Assembly: GCF_001423965.1 (NCBI RefSeq)
Contig: NZ_LMPV01000001.1
Coordinates: forward strand, 881,908 to 945,907
Direction of reading: 5' to 3'
Origin: Exiguobacterium sp. Leaf196
GTDB taxonomy: Bacteria > Bacillota > Bacilli > Exiguobacteriales > Exiguobacteriaceae
Length of the DNA: 64,000 bases
Below the pieces are notes generated by a model, which was not told the DNA's origin, did no database searches, and worked only from the letters and a program-made list of their open reading frames with translations. A program made the position numbers and the translations under genes. This document shows, in pieces, positions 33,998-43,857 of the stretch. Every line of letters starts with the position of its first letter. Positions within the stretch are counted from its first letter, which is position 1.

Positions 33998-34029
33998 AAG
34001 CAGCTAAAGGGACGGTCCCGTAGCTGCTT
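33998..34029. other. Strong hairpin in the leader of the Nudix gene
   Basis: AAGCAGCTA pairs with TAGCTGCTT, and inside it GGGAC pairs with GTCCC around a single G, giving a near-continuous stem about 30 bp upstream of the Nudix ribosome binding site. There is no proper T run on either strand (minus side TTGTTGTG), so it is either a weak terminator or a leader structure. Confidence 0.5.
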
Positions 34030-34222
34030 GATCAATTGACGCTATAAGCAAAGCTGCGGAGACGCGTGACCCGACGCTTGTTCGTGACGAATCGTGACCT
34101 GACTATTTCTTCTATTGTAGCCGTTATTGGTCAGTGTTTCAATTTGTAAACGATATTTCTCGCGATAAATCTCAAAATTCCGAGCATTCGTCTCAAAATT
34201 CCCTCTCCTGCACTGCTAAATC
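34030..34222. other. Intergenic region without recognised genes
   Basis: Between the hairpin and the parC terminator I see no credible open frame. The 12-mer TCTCAAAATTCC occurs twice, about 25 bp apart (near 34170-34206). Confidence 0.3.
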
Positions 34223-34253
34223 TAAAAAAGCTCCCCCGTTATCCGGAGGAGCA
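34223..34253 (-). terminator. Terminator of parC
   Basis: On the minus strand GCTCCTCCG pairs with CGGGGGAGC with one mismatch and runs into TTTTTTAG. Confidence 0.87.
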
Positions 34254-34257
34254 TCGC

Positions 34258-36663
34258 TTATCGTGTATACCAGTCGAGCAATGGACCGAATTTCTCTTCA
34301 TCATAGGCGAATGAACCGTTCGATAAGCGGTCGAGGAACGATAACGAACCGATTTGGATCGTTTTCTCCTGCTCTTTCCCGCTGAGAACTAATTCCTTTG
34401 CTTGCGTGACATCGATCAATGCTGCGACTTGGTGTGGTTTAGCCTTCAAATCACGCAGTAACTGTAAGCCACGGAGCGCACGGCTCGAGACTTGGAACTG
34501 ATCCGCGAGACGCATCTTTTTCAAGGCACCCCGTTGCGTCAAAAGAACGATCTGCGGCGCTTCCTTGAAGCCGATCGCACCCGCGACGACGTCCTGATCC
34601 TTCAGGTTGATCGCCTTGACACCGGCAGCCCGGACACCGACGACTGGGACGTCATCTTCCGTGAACCAGAGCCCGAAACCGTTCTGTGTCGCAAGGAACA
34701 AGTCGGTTTGACCCGTCGAGACCTGAGCGTACAAGACTTCGTCGTCTGCCTTCAGACGGACGCCTTGGAGTGGTTTTGACTTCCGCTGTGCATTGTAATC
34801 ACTCAGTTTCGAGCGTTTGACCATCCCTTGACGGGTGACGAACAAGCAGTGATGGGCTTCATCGAACGAGCGGACGAGATCAGCTGAAAGAACCCGGTCA
34901 CCCGGTTCGAGAGGGACGAGGTTCGCGACGTGTTGACCGCCATCTTTCCATTTCGTATCCGGCAATTGGTGGACCGGAATCAGCAAGTAGTTTCCGCGAA
35001 CGGTCCAGACAATCAAGTGATCGGTCGTCATCGCTTGCCCTTGGAGCAACGGACGATCCTGTTCCTTCAAGTCCGGTAAGTCGTTCGAGGCACCGAATGA
35101 ACGGAGTGATGAACGTTTGACGTAACCGTTCTTCGACAGGAAGACCATCGTTTCCTCGACAGCGATCATGACTTCCGTCTTCAGCTTCAGTTCTTCTACT
35201 TCCGCTTCGATCGTTGAGCGACGTTTATCCGCGACTTGTTCTTTCAAGACCGTCAATTCCTTGATGATGAGACGATTACGTGTTTTTTCATCGTTGAGGA
35301 TCTTCTCAAGACGAGCGATCTCCTTCTCGAGTTTCGCCGCTTCTTCCTGCAACTCGACGATATCGGTATTCGTTAACCGGTAGAGTTGAAGCATGACGAC
35401 GGCTTCCGCTTGACGGTCCGTGAAGTTGAACCGCGCAATCAGCTTGTCCTTCGCATCTGCTTTATTCGATGCAGAACGGATCAAGGCAAGTGTCTCATCG
35501 AGGACAGAGATCGCTGTCATCAAGGCGGAGACGACTTCCTGGCGGCGTTTCGCTTGCTCAAGATCAAACGCTGTCCGACGGATGACGACTTCCTTGACGT
35601 GTGCGAGATACGCATCGAGGAGCGTCAAGACGCCCATTTGCCGCGGTGTCCGCTCGTGGATCGCGACCATATTGTAGTTATAGGCAATTTGTAGATCCGT
35701 TTGTTTGAGATAGAAGTGTAAGACACCTTCCGCGTCCGCTTCCTTTTTCAACTCGATGACGACCCGTAAACCGTCACGATCAGTCTCATCACGGACTTCG
35801 GCGACACCTTCAACCTTTTTATCAAGACGGAGTTCTTCCATCCGTTTGACGAGGTTCGCTTTATTGACCTCATACGGGAGCTCCGTGATAACGATTTGCT
35901 GGCGACCGCCCCGCAATGTCTCAATCGTTGAACGCGAACGGATGATAACTTTCCCACGTCCTGTCTCGAACGCCTTTTTGATGCCGTCAAGACCTTGAAC
36001 GACACCACCAGTTGGGAAATCAGGGCCTTGCATGTGCGTCAATAAGTCATCGACGTTCTGAACCGTACCGGAAATCCGACCGATCGCAGCATCAAGGACT
36101 TCCCCCGCGTGGTGCGGTGGAATCTCGGTTGCGTAACCGGCGGAAATCCCCGTCGAACCGTTCATCAGCAAGTTCGGCAGTAATGATGGTAAGACGAGTG
36201 GTTCTTCCGTCGTATCATCGAAGTTGAGCGTATAATCAACGGTCTGTTTATTGATCCCGTCGAGAATGAGGCTTGAGACTTTCGACAGACGGGCTTCCGT
36301 ATACCGCATCGCTGCCGCGCTATCGCCGTCGATTGATCCATTGTTTCCTTGCATATCGATCAACGGGTAACGGAGCTTCCACTCTTGGCTCAAACGGACC
36401 ATTGCTTCATAGACCGATGAGTCACCATGCGGGTGGTAGTTACCGATGACGACGCCGACCGTCTTCGCCGATTTTCGGTAAGCACGGTCGAACAGGTTTC
36501 CTTCCGTATGCATCGCATACAAGATCCGACGTTGTACTGGTTTCAGACCATCACGGGCATCCGGTAAGGCACGATCTTGAATGATATATTTCGAATAACG
36601 ACCAAACCGGTCGCCGACGACTTGCTCGAGCGACAGGTTCAGGATGTTTTGTAGATTAGACAT
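34258..36663 (-). CDS. parC: DNA topoisomerase IV subunit A
   Basis: 801 residues, normal ParC/GrlA length. The breakage-reunion domain carries the catalytic Tyr121 in [10 protein letters not shown]. The quinolone-resistance region reads [12 protein letters not shown], with Ser83 and Glu86 in their usual sensitive forms. A coiled coil at about 430-490 ([20 protein letters not shown]) and the C-terminal beta-propeller follow. Cytoplasmic; with ParE it decatenates daughter chromosomes. The ATG overlaps the end of parE by 8 bp, so the two are co-translated. Confidence 0.97.
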   Translation of the reverse strand: MSNLQNILNLSLEQVVGDRFGRYSKYIIQDRALPDARDGLKPVQRRILYAMHTEGNLFDRAYRKSAKTVGVVIGNYHPHGDSSVYEAMVRLSQEWKLRYPLIDMQGNNGSIDGDSAAAMRYTEARLSKVSSLILDGINKQTVDYTLNFDDTTEEPLVLPSLLPNLLMNGSTGISAGYATEIPPHHAGEVLDAAIGRISGTVQNVDDLLTHMQGPDFPTGGVVQGLDGIKKAFETGRGKVIIRSRSTIETLRGGRQQIVITELPYEVNKANLVKRMEELRLDKKVEGVAEVRDETDRDGLRVVIELKKEADAEGVLHFYLKQTDLQIAYNYNMVAIHERTPRQMGVLTLLDAYLAHVKEVVIRRTAFDLEQAKRRQEVVSALMTAISVLDETLALIRSASNKADAKDKLIARFNFTDRQAEAVVMLQLYRLTNTDIVELQEEAAKLEKEIARLEKILNDEKTRNRLIIKELTVLKEQVADKRRSTIEAEVEELKLKTEVMIAVEETMVFLSKNGYVKRSSLRSFGASNDLPDLKEQDRPLLQGQAMTTDHLIVWTVRGNYLLIPVHQLPDTKWKDGGQHVANLVPLEPGDRVLSADLVRSFDEAHHCLFVTRQGMVKRSKLSDYNAQRKSKPLQGVRLKADDEVLYAQVSTGQTDLFLATQNGFGLWFTEDDVPVVGVRAAGVKAINLKDQDVVAGAIGFKEAPQIVLLTQRGALKKMRLADQFQVSSRALRGLQLLRDLKAKPHQVAALIDVTQAKELVLSGKEQEKTIQIGSLSFLDRLSNGSFAYDEEKFGPLLDWYTR

Positions 36664-38626
36664 GTTCGTTCACACTCTCTTTCGTCACGTGCTCATTCTC
36701 GATGATCGAGAGGTCTTCTGCGAGACCGAAGGCGACATTGTCCTCGATCCACGTCCGGCGGTGTCCGACGTTATCTCCCATCAGGACAGAGACGCGTTTT
36801 TCCGCTACGGCAGCATCGTCGATCGTAACCCGAATCAACGTCCGTGTCTCGGGATCCATCGTCGTTTCCCAGAGTTGCGGTGCGTTCATCTCCCCAAGTC
36901 CTTTGTAACGCTGGATCATATAACCTTTACCGAATTTCTTCGTCGTTTTCTTAAGTGTCTCTTCATCCCAGACGTATTCGAACTTCTCCGATTTGCCTTT
37001 CCCTTTTGAGACACGGTAGAGCGGTGGTAAAGCAACGAAGACCTTCCCAGCGTCAATCAATGGGCGCATGTAGCGGAAGAAGAAAGTCAGCAATAAGACT
37101 TGGATATGCGCGCCATCGGTATCGGCATCGGTCATGATGATGACTTTGTCGAAATTACAATCTGACAAGTCGAAATCAGCTCCGACACCGCCGCCAATCG
37201 CGTGAATGATCGTGTTGATCTCTTCATTCTTCATGATATCGGCAAGTTTCGCTTTCTCTGTGTTCAAGACCTTACCACGAAGTGGAAGGATCGCTTGGAA
37301 CGTCCGGTTTCGTCCTTGTTTTGCAGAACCACCAGCAGAATCACCCTCGACGAGGAACAATTCATTCTTGTCCGCGTTTTTTGAAGCCGCAGGTGTTAGT
37401 TTTCCGTTCAAGATGCTCGAACGTTTTTTCTTTTTCCCGTTTCGTGCTTCTTCGCGCGCTTTCCGTGCCGCTTCCCGGGCTTGCGCAGCGCGAATTGCTT
37501 TTTTGATCAACAGCGTCGCCGTTTGTGGATTCTCTTCCAAGTACGTCGAGAGACGACGACTGATGACAGCGTCACAGCTCGTCCGCGCTTCCGGTGAGCC
37601 GAGTTTCGACTTCGTTTGCCCTTCGAACTGGAGGAATTCTTCCGGGATCCGGATCGAGACGATCATCGTCAACCCTTCGCGGATATCATTTCCGTCAAGG
37701 TTCTTATCCTTTTCCTTCAAAAGCGTGTTTTTCCGGGCATATTCATTCATGACCCGTGTCATTGCTGTTTTTGCCCCGACTTCATGTGTGCCGCCGTCGC
37801 GTGTCCGGACGTTGTTGACGAACGAAAGGACGTTTTCCGAGTACGCATCCGTGAACTGGAAGGCGATATCGACTTCGATCTCGTTTTCCGTTCCTTCGAA
37901 TGCAACTGTCGGATGAAGCGTGTCTTTATCATCGTTCAAGTACTGGACGAATTCGCTGACACCGTCTTGGTACTGGAAGATGTCCTGTTTGTCGGACCGT
38001 TCGTCCGTCAACGTAATCTTCAGACCTTTTAGCAAGAAGGCTGATTCGCGTAAGCGTTCCGCAAGCGTATCGTAGTTGTATGTCAACGTACTGAAGATCG
38101 AGCCATCTGGTTTAAAGTAGACGCTCGTTCCTTTTTGGCGCGTCGTACCCGTTTCAAGCAACGTCGTCTTCGGAATCCCGCCGTTTTCAAACGTTTGCTC
38201 ATATTGTTTCCCGTCACGGAAGATCGTTACTTTCAAATCCGTTGATAAGGCGTTAACGACCGACGCCCCGACACCGTGTAAGCCACCGGACGTCTTATAT
38301 CCACCTTGACCGAACTTACCACCAGCGTGAAGGACCGTGAAGATGACTTCAGCAGTCGGTTTTCCCGATGCATGCATCCCCGTCGGCATCCCACGTCCAT
38401 GGTCACGGACCGTGATCGCATTATCTTTATGGATCGTGACATCAATTTGTTCCCCGAATCCTGCGAGTGCTTCATCGATCGCGTTATCAACGATCTCGTA
38501 GACGAGATGGTGAAGTCCACGGTGATCGGTAGAACCGATATACATACCTGGGCGCTTCCGGACTGCTTCGAGTCCTTCGAGCACCTGTATGGCATCATCA
38601 TTGTAGTTATTTAAGTCTGTCGCCAT
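36656..38626 (-). CDS. parE: DNA topoisomerase IV subunit B
   Basis: 656 residues. GHKL ATPase with [21 protein letters not shown] and [15 protein letters not shown] domain with [14 protein letters not shown] and [12 protein letters not shown]-terminal YKGLGEMN. These are the standard type IIA B-subunit motifs, and the partner parC follows directly. A basic insertion at about 395-420 ([18 protein letters not shown]) lies where ParE proteins vary. TGAGGTGAATTG precedes the ATG. Confidence 0.97.
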   Translation of the reverse strand: MATDLNNYNDDAIQVLEGLEAVRKRPGMYIGSTDHRGLHHLVYEIVDNAIDEALAGFGEQIDVTIHKDNAITVRDHGRGMPTGMHASGKPTAEVIFTVLHAGGKFGQGGYKTSGGLHGVGASVVNALSTDLKVTIFRDGKQYEQTFENGGIPKTTLLETGTTRQKGTSVYFKPDGSIFSTLTYNYDTLAERLRESAFLLKGLKITLTDERSDKQDIFQYQDGVSEFVQYLNDDKDTLHPTVAFEGTENEIEVDIAFQFTDAYSENVLSFVNNVRTRDGGTHEVGAKTAMTRVMNEYARKNTLLKEKDKNLDGNDIREGLTMIVSIRIPEEFLQFEGQTKSKLGSPEARTSCDAVISRRLSTYLEENPQTATLLIKKAIRAAQAREAARKAREEARNGKKKKRSSILNGKLTPAASKNADKNELFLVEGDSAGGSAKQGRNRTFQAILPLRGKVLNTEKAKLADIMKNEEINTIIHAIGGGVGADFDLSDCNFDKVIIMTDADTDGAHIQVLLLTFFFRYMRPLIDAGKVFVALPPLYRVSKGKGKSEKFEYVWDEETLKKTTKKFGKGYMIQRYKGLGEMNAPQLWETTMDPETRTLIRVTIDDAAVAEKRVSVLMGDNVGHRRTWIEDNVAFGLAEDLSIIENEHVTKESVNEHV

Positions 38627-38753
38627 TCAATTCACCTCAAAATTCGAAATTACGACGTCGTTTTTACAAACGTTCGTTCGTTATTTCAAGTAGTCTGTCT
38701 CTAATTGTAGGCATCTTCTTGCTTCCTGACAAGCATAACCTGTAATGGGCATG

Positions 38754-38789
38754 AAAAAAGACACCTTCACGAACGGGTGAAGATGCCTA
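38754..38789 (-). terminator. Terminator of the CoA-binding protein gene
   Basis: On the minus strand AGGCATCTTCAC pairs with GTGAAGGTGTCT, with one wobble or mismatch, and continues into TTTTTT. It separates this gene from parE. Confidence 0.88.
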
Positions 38790-38804
38790 AAGTCGTGCGA
38801 TGAC

Positions 38805-39206
38805 TTACAGGTATTGATGTTCGATTTTGATGCAACGATTCTCAATATATGGAATGCCAGCGCCGAGCGCCAGGCTCTCTGCTTCGACACTTGAGAGACC
38901 AAGTTGATTCCAGATCATCCCGACATCACCGTGAGCGACAGCATCTTTCGCGACATCCGCCAAAAACTCAGACCGACGGAAAACGTCAACGATATCGATG
39001 TGTCCTGGAATGCTTGCAACACTCGGATAGACTTTTTGACCGTTCCACTCGTTTAACGTTGGATTGACCGGAATGACTTCGTACCCGTGTTGAACCAAGT
39101 AGTCCGCAATCCAGTTCGCCGTCTTCCCAGAATCACTTGAGACACCGACGACCGCAATTCGTTTCGCGTCCTTCAAATACTGACGTGCTTGTTGATCGGT
39201 AATCAT
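38805..39206 (-). CDS. CoA-binding domain protein (YccU/YneT type)
   Basis: 133 residues of the Rossmann-like CoA-binding fold: RIAVVGVSSDSGKTANWIADYL, GYEVIPVNPTLNEWNGQKVYPS, IDIVDVFRRSEF, and IPYIENRCIKIEH at the C terminus. In Bacillus subtilis the homologue yneT also lies just upstream of parE. Function unknown; probably binds CoA or a nucleotide in the cytoplasm. GGGGGAGTT precedes the ATG. Confidence 0.9.
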   Translation of the reverse strand: MITDQQARQYLKDAKRIAVVGVSSDSGKTANWIADYLVQHGYEVIPVNPTLNEWNGQKVYPSVASIPGHIDIVDVFRRSEFLADVAKDAVAHGDVGMIWNQLGLSSVEAESLALGAGIPYIENRCIKIEHQYL

Positions 39207-39323
39207 TTAGAACTCCCCCTTATGAAAATAACTCTTACCTAACACTCTATACCCGAACCAAGATGAAGTATGCGAAATCAAACACGTTTTCGACGTTTTT
39301 CAGAAATCGTCTTGAAATCAAAT

Positions 39324-39530
39324 GAGTCGACCAATGACCCATCAGATGTCTTCTCGATGCAACTGAGAGCGAAATTGACTATTCATTCTTTTTTATTGTT
39401 TTTAGGTTACATAATACTATTATTGTTATTAAAGAGACTCTACAACCCTTAAATCTCTAAAAATAGGTTAAATTCTCACGTGCATCGAGTTGACCAACGA
39501 CCCATCCGATGCATTGTCGATGCAACTGAG
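39324..39530. repeat. Pair of 44-bp imperfect direct repeats
   Basis: Copy A (39324-39367) and copy B (39487-39530) agree at 38 of 44 positions and start 163 bp apart. Shared core ends with TCGATGCAACTGAG. Between them the DNA is AT-rich. The ATG within each copy starts similar short frames (MQLRAKLTI in A, MQLSAPCLTI in B), but neither has a ribosome binding site. Part of the 430-bp gap upstream of the recombinase gene. Confidence 0.65.
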
Positions 39531-39554
39531 CGCTCCCTGTCTGACAATTTAACA

Positions 39555-39580
39555 TTGCGTGAAATAACTATTTCACGCAA
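39555..39580. promoter_or_regulatory. Perfect 26-bp palindrome upstream of the recombinase gene
   Basis: TTGCGTGAAAT (39555-39565), AACT, ATTTCACGCAA (39570-39580). It lies 28 bp before a TATACT -10 (39608-39613) whose -35 is poor, and 57 bp before the ATG. It can be read as 10-bp arms around a 6-bp centre, like a tyrosine recombinase core site, or as an operator. Confidence 0.6.
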
Positions 39581-39636
39581 ACAAGTGCCTGACGTATCAA
39601 CGTTTGGTATACTACTACTAGAGGGGTGATTGTCGG

Positions 39637-40677
39637 ATGAGTTTATTTAAAAACCTAGGAAAAACAATACATAAAACGACCGTTTCGGCTACAGCACCAG
39701 CGATTCCCGGTTATGAGCGGATGCCACGCTTCATTCAGTCCTATTTAGATCAGTTAGCAGCCAAACATTTCTCATTAGCAACGATGCGCCGCTACGTCTA
39801 TGACTATGAAGCGTTCTTCCAATTCGTCGCTGCGGCGTCAGGTGAAGAGGTAACAGCGCGAGATATTCCGCTTGAAGCATTCGTCGAGATCGATGCAGCA
39901 GGAATCGAAGCCTACGCCGAATACCTTGCCTTAACGAAACAAAATGCACCGAGCGTCATCAACCGGAAGTTATCAGCGTTACAGTCACTGTTTCGTTATT
40001 TGGTCGATACCGGTCAGTTGTCGGAAAACCCGGTCGCCAAAGTCAATCGACCGAAACAAGCGAAACGGGAACCGGTTTATCTGACAAAACGCGAATGGGA
40101 CGAATTGATTCAATTATTACCATCAAACGTTGAGATGAATGCACGTGAAGCGTCGCATTATGAACGGGATCGTGTCCGCGACGTGACGTTATTCCAATTA
40201 CTTGGCTATAGCGGGATGCGTTTAAGTGAGATGACGCAACTCGTCTGGAACGATGTCGATTTCCACGAAAATACGCTCCGCGTCATCGGGAAAGGCAATA
40301 AAGAACGATTGATTCCACTTGCGAAACCAGCACGAATTGCCTTACGCAAATACGCGATCCATTATCAGATGCCAACGAGCGGCGCCGTACCTGTCTTCCA
40401 AAAACACGGGAAACCACTCAGCCCACGGGCAGTCCAGCATATTTTGCAGCGGCACACGGAACGACTGAAGCCAATCCTCCCCTTTTTAGAGCGCAAAAAA
40501 ATTACGCCACATAAACTACGGCATACGTTTGCGACACGACTTGCGACCGGCGGGGTCGACGTCCTGACGATCCAGCAGTTACTCGGTCACGAATCCGTCG
40601 CAACGACGCAGGTCTATGCCCATATCGGTGATTCGGAGAAAAAACGCGCCGTCGATTTATTTGATGGTGAACGATAA
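39637..40677 (+). CDS. Tyrosine recombinase, XerS-like
   Basis: 346 residues. N-terminal SAM-like core-binding domain (about 28-125, RFIQSYLDQLAAKHFSLATMRRYVYDYEAFF), then the catalytic domain with the full set: Arg195 (GMRLSEM), Lys219 (IGKGNK), His292 and Arg295 (PHKLRH), His318 (LLGHES) and Tyr327 (TQVYAH). The N-terminal extension and length fit XerS rather than XerC/XerD (about 295-300). It may resolve chromosome dimers or be a domesticated integrase. GAGGGGTGATTGTCGG precedes the ATG. Confidence 0.9.
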   Translation: MSLFKNLGKTIHKTTVSATAPAIPGYERMPRFIQSYLDQLAAKHFSLATMRRYVYDYEAFFQFVAAASGEEVTARDIPLEAFVEIDAAGIEAYAEYLALTKQNAPSVINRKLSALQSLFRYLVDTGQLSENPVAKVNRPKQAKREPVYLTKREWDELIQLLPSNVEMNAREASHYERDRVRDVTLFQLLGYSGMRLSEMTQLVWNDVDFHENTLRVIGKGNKERLIPLAKPARIALRKYAIHYQMPTSGAVPVFQKHGKPLSPRAVQHILQRHTERLKPILPFLERKKITPHKLRHTFATRLATGGVDVLTIQQLLGHESVATTQVYAHIGDSEKKRAVDLFDGER

Positions 40678-40707
40678 TAATATTATGTTAACTAAAGGAG
40701 GGATCTC

Positions 40708-43317
40708 ATGAATTACGGGCTCAGTGAACGTAAAATTAAACAGATGTCTGATGCCTATGCCTTTCGACGGGGAAAGAAGTATGTCGCTGCCCGAAAGGTC
40801 ACGTTACACAATTACCGGATGGGTGACGAGCTAATTGAAGCGAGCGTAGACGGTGAGGAACGATTCACGGTGACGGTCCGCGTCAAGGAGCACGGCGTCG
40901 ACGCTGGCTGTAACTGTCCGTCGCTTGCGATGGATACGTCATTTTGTGGACACATCGTCGCTGTTTTGCTGGCGATGCATCATGTGCAGGCACACGGCAC
41001 ACCAACACCGCTCTCGCCGCAAATCCGCCCTTTTACGGCAATTCAAGTCGACGACGCAGGCGCGCGCAACTATTTACGCAGTCTCACACCTGATCGTCGG
41101 GTGGCGATTCATTTCGAACTGACTGGACCCGTCGTGACGCTCAAACGATTGACGGATAAACAGCAGCATCAACTGTCCCTGCCCTACTTCGATCGTTTGC
41201 TTGGACAGACGGAGTATTTGCAGCGGGTTGCGGATGTTTCGTTCAGTCCTGATTTACAGGAACGGATTGTTTCCGGTACGCCGATCGTTAAGCTTCATCT
41301 CGATCGAACGGCTCAGAAAGTTGAAGTCCGCGTGTCGTTTGATTATCAAGGGATTCAGCTGAATCCGCTCGATGAGACGATTTATGCTGGACGGGATCAG
41401 GTAACGGAGCAAAGTGTCTTACGCTATTTACGTGAATTCCAAGCGACACCATCGAATTCGCACTATGTCATCACCAGTGATGCCGCGCAGTATGTTTTTT
41501 TGCGGAGTCTGCTTGACGAACGGGTTGCGCTCGGTCAACTGGAGTTATTTGCAACGCAAGCCATCCGAACGACGTTACCAAAAGGACCCTTTCATCCGCG
41601 GATCGAAGTCGACGTGACAGACCGCCTCGACTGGCTTGTGTTCAACTTTTCGATGGACGGAATTCCGGAAGACGAACTGAAACGTGTCCTGAAGTCGCTC
41701 ATCTTACAAAAACGCTATCACCGCTTGAAATCCGGACAGTTCGTATCTTTAGAGGCACGGGCCTTTCAGCAGTTGCAACGGGTTCTCGCCCAGATGGAAG
41801 CGAGTGAACGCGACTTACGCGACGGGCGACTCGTCTTACCTGCCGTCCGGAACATGAAGCATCTGATCGGTGCCTCCATCCTGCATCTCCATGCCGATTT
41901 GCTCGAGAAATGGTTCGAATTGAAATCCGGACAAGGATTCCGGATCGACTTGCCGAATTCATTAGAGTCACAACTCTATCCATATCAACGGACGGGCATT
42001 CAATTTCTAAAGAATTTGGACGCGCAAGGATGTCACGGCATCTTGGCCGATGAGATGGGGCTTGGAAAGACAATTCAAGCGATTGGTTATATAGCAACGA
42101 TTTCGGATAGTCGTGCACTGATCGTCGCACCAGCATCACTGCTCCGCAACTGGGAGGCGGAACTGAAGCGCTTTTTACCCGGTCGACCGGTTCATGTCGT
42201 GACGGGTTCTCAAACTAGCCGACTTTCCGAACTGGAGTACTTGGCTGAAAACACAGTGACGATCGTCTCCTACACGACGCTTCGGACCGACGTCCGTCGC
42301 CACCCTGTATATGACGTCGTTTTCTTTGATGAAGCACAGCACTTGAAGAATCCGCAGTCACAAACGGTCAGTCAACTGCGACATCTGCAAGCAAAACGCC
42401 GGTTCGCCTTGACGGGAACTCCACTTGAGAATCGACCGCGCGATATCTGGTCGATTTTCCATGTCTTGTTTCCGGAATTACTGCCGGATTTAGCGACGTT
42501 TGAGAAATGGTCGTTTGATGACATGCAACAATTCATTCAACCATTTTTATTACGGCGTGAGAAAAAAGATGTCTTACAGGACTTACCAAAGAAGCAGATC
42601 GAGCATCATTATGTCGAGCTCGGACCGAATCAAAAACGGTTATATGCGTCGTATCTCGCCAAATTGCAACTCGAGACGCTGCAGCATTTAGACGAAACGA
42701 AACGTGAAGATCGTTTGAAGTTACTGGCGGGCTTAACGCGTTTGCGGCAAATTTGCAACGATCCGGGATTATTCGTCGAGGGGTACACAGGGGAAGCAAC
42801 GAAACGAACGCGTCTGCTCTCACTGATTGCAGAAAAACGAGCAGCCGGAAAACGGATCTTGATCTTCTCGCAGTATACGCAAATGCTCGAGCGCATTCGT
42901 TCGGATCTCGCGCAACGTCACCTCCCCCACTTCCTATTGACGGGTGAGACACCGCTCGAAGACCGGGTCGCGTTATGCGACCGGTTCAATGACGGTGAAG
43001 TCGATCTCTTCTTGATTTCGCTGAAAGCTGGCGGAACGGGACTCAACCTCGCCTCCGCTGATACCGTCATCCTCTTTGACAGCTGGTGGAATCCGGCCGT
43101 CGAACAACAGGCAGCCGATCGCGCCCATCGGCTTGGACAACAGTCTGACGTGACGGTCATCAAATTGCTGACACGCGGAACGATCGAAGAGAAGATGACG
43201 GAATTACAAGATCGAAAAGCCAAAATGGTCGATGCCGTCCTGACGGCTCCAGACAGTGACGCCTTGACCGTCAAGGAACTCGTTCATCTCGTAACGACAA
43301 AGGAGGAACAACGGTGA
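40708..43317 (+). CDS. SNF2-family DEAD/DEAH ATPase with SWIM zinc finger
   Basis: 869 residues. N-terminal SWIM zinc finger with Cys68, Cys70, Cys80 and His82 (CNCPSLAMDTSFCGH). The SNF2 motor follows: motif I ADEMGLGKTIQA near residue 448, motif II FDEAQHLKNPQS, motif III RRFALTGTPLENR, and C-terminal motifs LISLKAGGTGLNLA and DRAHRLGQQSDVTVIKL. It is a cytoplasmic DNA translocase, like RapA or YqhH relatives. It follows the recombinase by 30 bp and overlaps plsY by GTGA. Confidence 0.93.
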   Translation: MNYGLSERKIKQMSDAYAFRRGKKYVAARKVTLHNYRMGDELIEASVDGEERFTVTVRVKEHGVDAGCNCPSLAMDTSFCGHIVAVLLAMHHVQAHGTPTPLSPQIRPFTAIQVDDAGARNYLRSLTPDRRVAIHFELTGPVVTLKRLTDKQQHQLSLPYFDRLLGQTEYLQRVADVSFSPDLQERIVSGTPIVKLHLDRTAQKVEVRVSFDYQGIQLNPLDETIYAGRDQVTEQSVLRYLREFQATPSNSHYVITSDAAQYVFLRSLLDERVALGQLELFATQAIRTTLPKGPFHPRIEVDVTDRLDWLVFNFSMDGIPEDELKRVLKSLILQKRYHRLKSGQFVSLEARAFQQLQRVLAQMEASERDLRDGRLVLPAVRNMKHLIGASILHLHADLLEKWFELKSGQGFRIDLPNSLESQLYPYQRTGIQFLKNLDAQGCHGILADEMGLGKTIQAIGYIATISDSRALIVAPASLLRNWEAELKRFLPGRPVHVVTGSQTSRLSELEYLAENTVTIVSYTTLRTDVRRHPVYDVVFFDEAQHLKNPQSQTVSQLRHLQAKRRFALTGTPLENRPRDIWSIFHVLFPELLPDLATFEKWSFDDMQQFIQPFLLRREKKDVLQDLPKKQIEHHYVELGPNQKRLYASYLAKLQLETLQHLDETKREDRLKLLAGLTRLRQICNDPGLFVEGYTGEATKRTRLLSLIAEKRAAGKRILIFSQYTQMLERIRSDLAQRHLPHFLLTGETPLEDRVALCDRFNDGEVDLFLISLKAGGTGLNLASADTVILFDSWWNPAVEQQAADRAHRLGQQSDVTVIKLLTRGTIEEKMTELQDRKAKMVDAVLTAPDSDALTVKELVHLVTTKEEQR

Positions 43318-43844
43318 TCCTTGATCTCCTGCTTGGTTATCTCATCGGTAGTATTTTAGGTGGTACGCTCTTTAAGTACATTAGTCGTACCGATTTGGCA
43401 CAGGTCGGTTCCGGAAACATCGGTGCCCGCAATGCCCATCGTGCCGGTGGGCTTCCGGCTTTTTTATTCGTTTATCTGTTTGATGCCGCGAAGACAGTCT
43501 TTGCGTTGCAGATCACTGACACGTTTTATCCGGTCGCCCTCGCCGTGCTCATCGGTCACTTGTTTCCGTTGTTTCACCCACGACGCGGCGGTAAAGGGTA
43601 CGCTGTATTTTCCGGAATCGTCTTCGCTATCACGCCATGGGCATATCTTGCCGGATTAGGCATACTCGGTTTGTCTTATCTCGTAACGAAAGATAGTGTC
43701 AAAGCGGGCCTTATTCCGGTTGTTTTACTTCCGTTACTACCCGTCTTCTTAGACGCAGGGTCAGTCAATATCTTGTGTACCGTTGCCGTAAGTCTACTTG
43801 TCCTGCGGGCTCATGATGCACTCCACAAGCCAGCCATTACATAA
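43314..43844 (+). CDS. plsY: Glycerol-3-phosphate acyltransferase PlsY
   Basis: 176 residues, GTG start overlapping the helicase stop. Five membrane segments and the three PlsY motifs are visible: GSIxxG region YLIGSILGGTLFKY, GSGNIGARNAHRAGG, and HLFPLFHPRRGGKGYAVFSG. It acylates glycerol-3-phosphate from acyl-phosphate at the inner membrane face, the first step of phospholipid synthesis. In Bacillus the homologue lies beside yneT-parE; here it is about 4.1 kb away with the recombinase and helicase in between. Confidence 0.9.
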   Translation: MILDLLLGYLIGSILGGTLFKYISRTDLAQVGSGNIGARNAHRAGGLPAFLFVYLFDAAKTVFALQITDTFYPVALAVLIGHLFPLFHPRRGGKGYAVFSGIVFAITPWAYLAGLGILGLSYLVTKDSVKAGLIPVVLLPLLPVFLDAGSVNILCTVAVSLLVLRAHDALHKPAIT

Positions 43845-43857
43845 GGAGGACGTCTCC

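Noticed and set aside
34258-38626. Long antisense frames inside parC and parE (for example a 236-codon frame at 37206-37916)
   Set aside because: They are opposite a strongly conserved gene, lack ribosome binding sites and show no recognisable protein features.
39270-39452. 60-codon frame with a hydrophobic C terminus, possible type I toxin-like peptide
   Set aside because: No ribosome binding site before any ATG, overlaps the direct repeat, and the hydrophobicity follows from the AT-rich DNA.
39555-39580. Rex (redox repressor) site
   Set aside because: The GTGAA and TTCAC half-sites are separated by eight bases, not the six expected for Rex.
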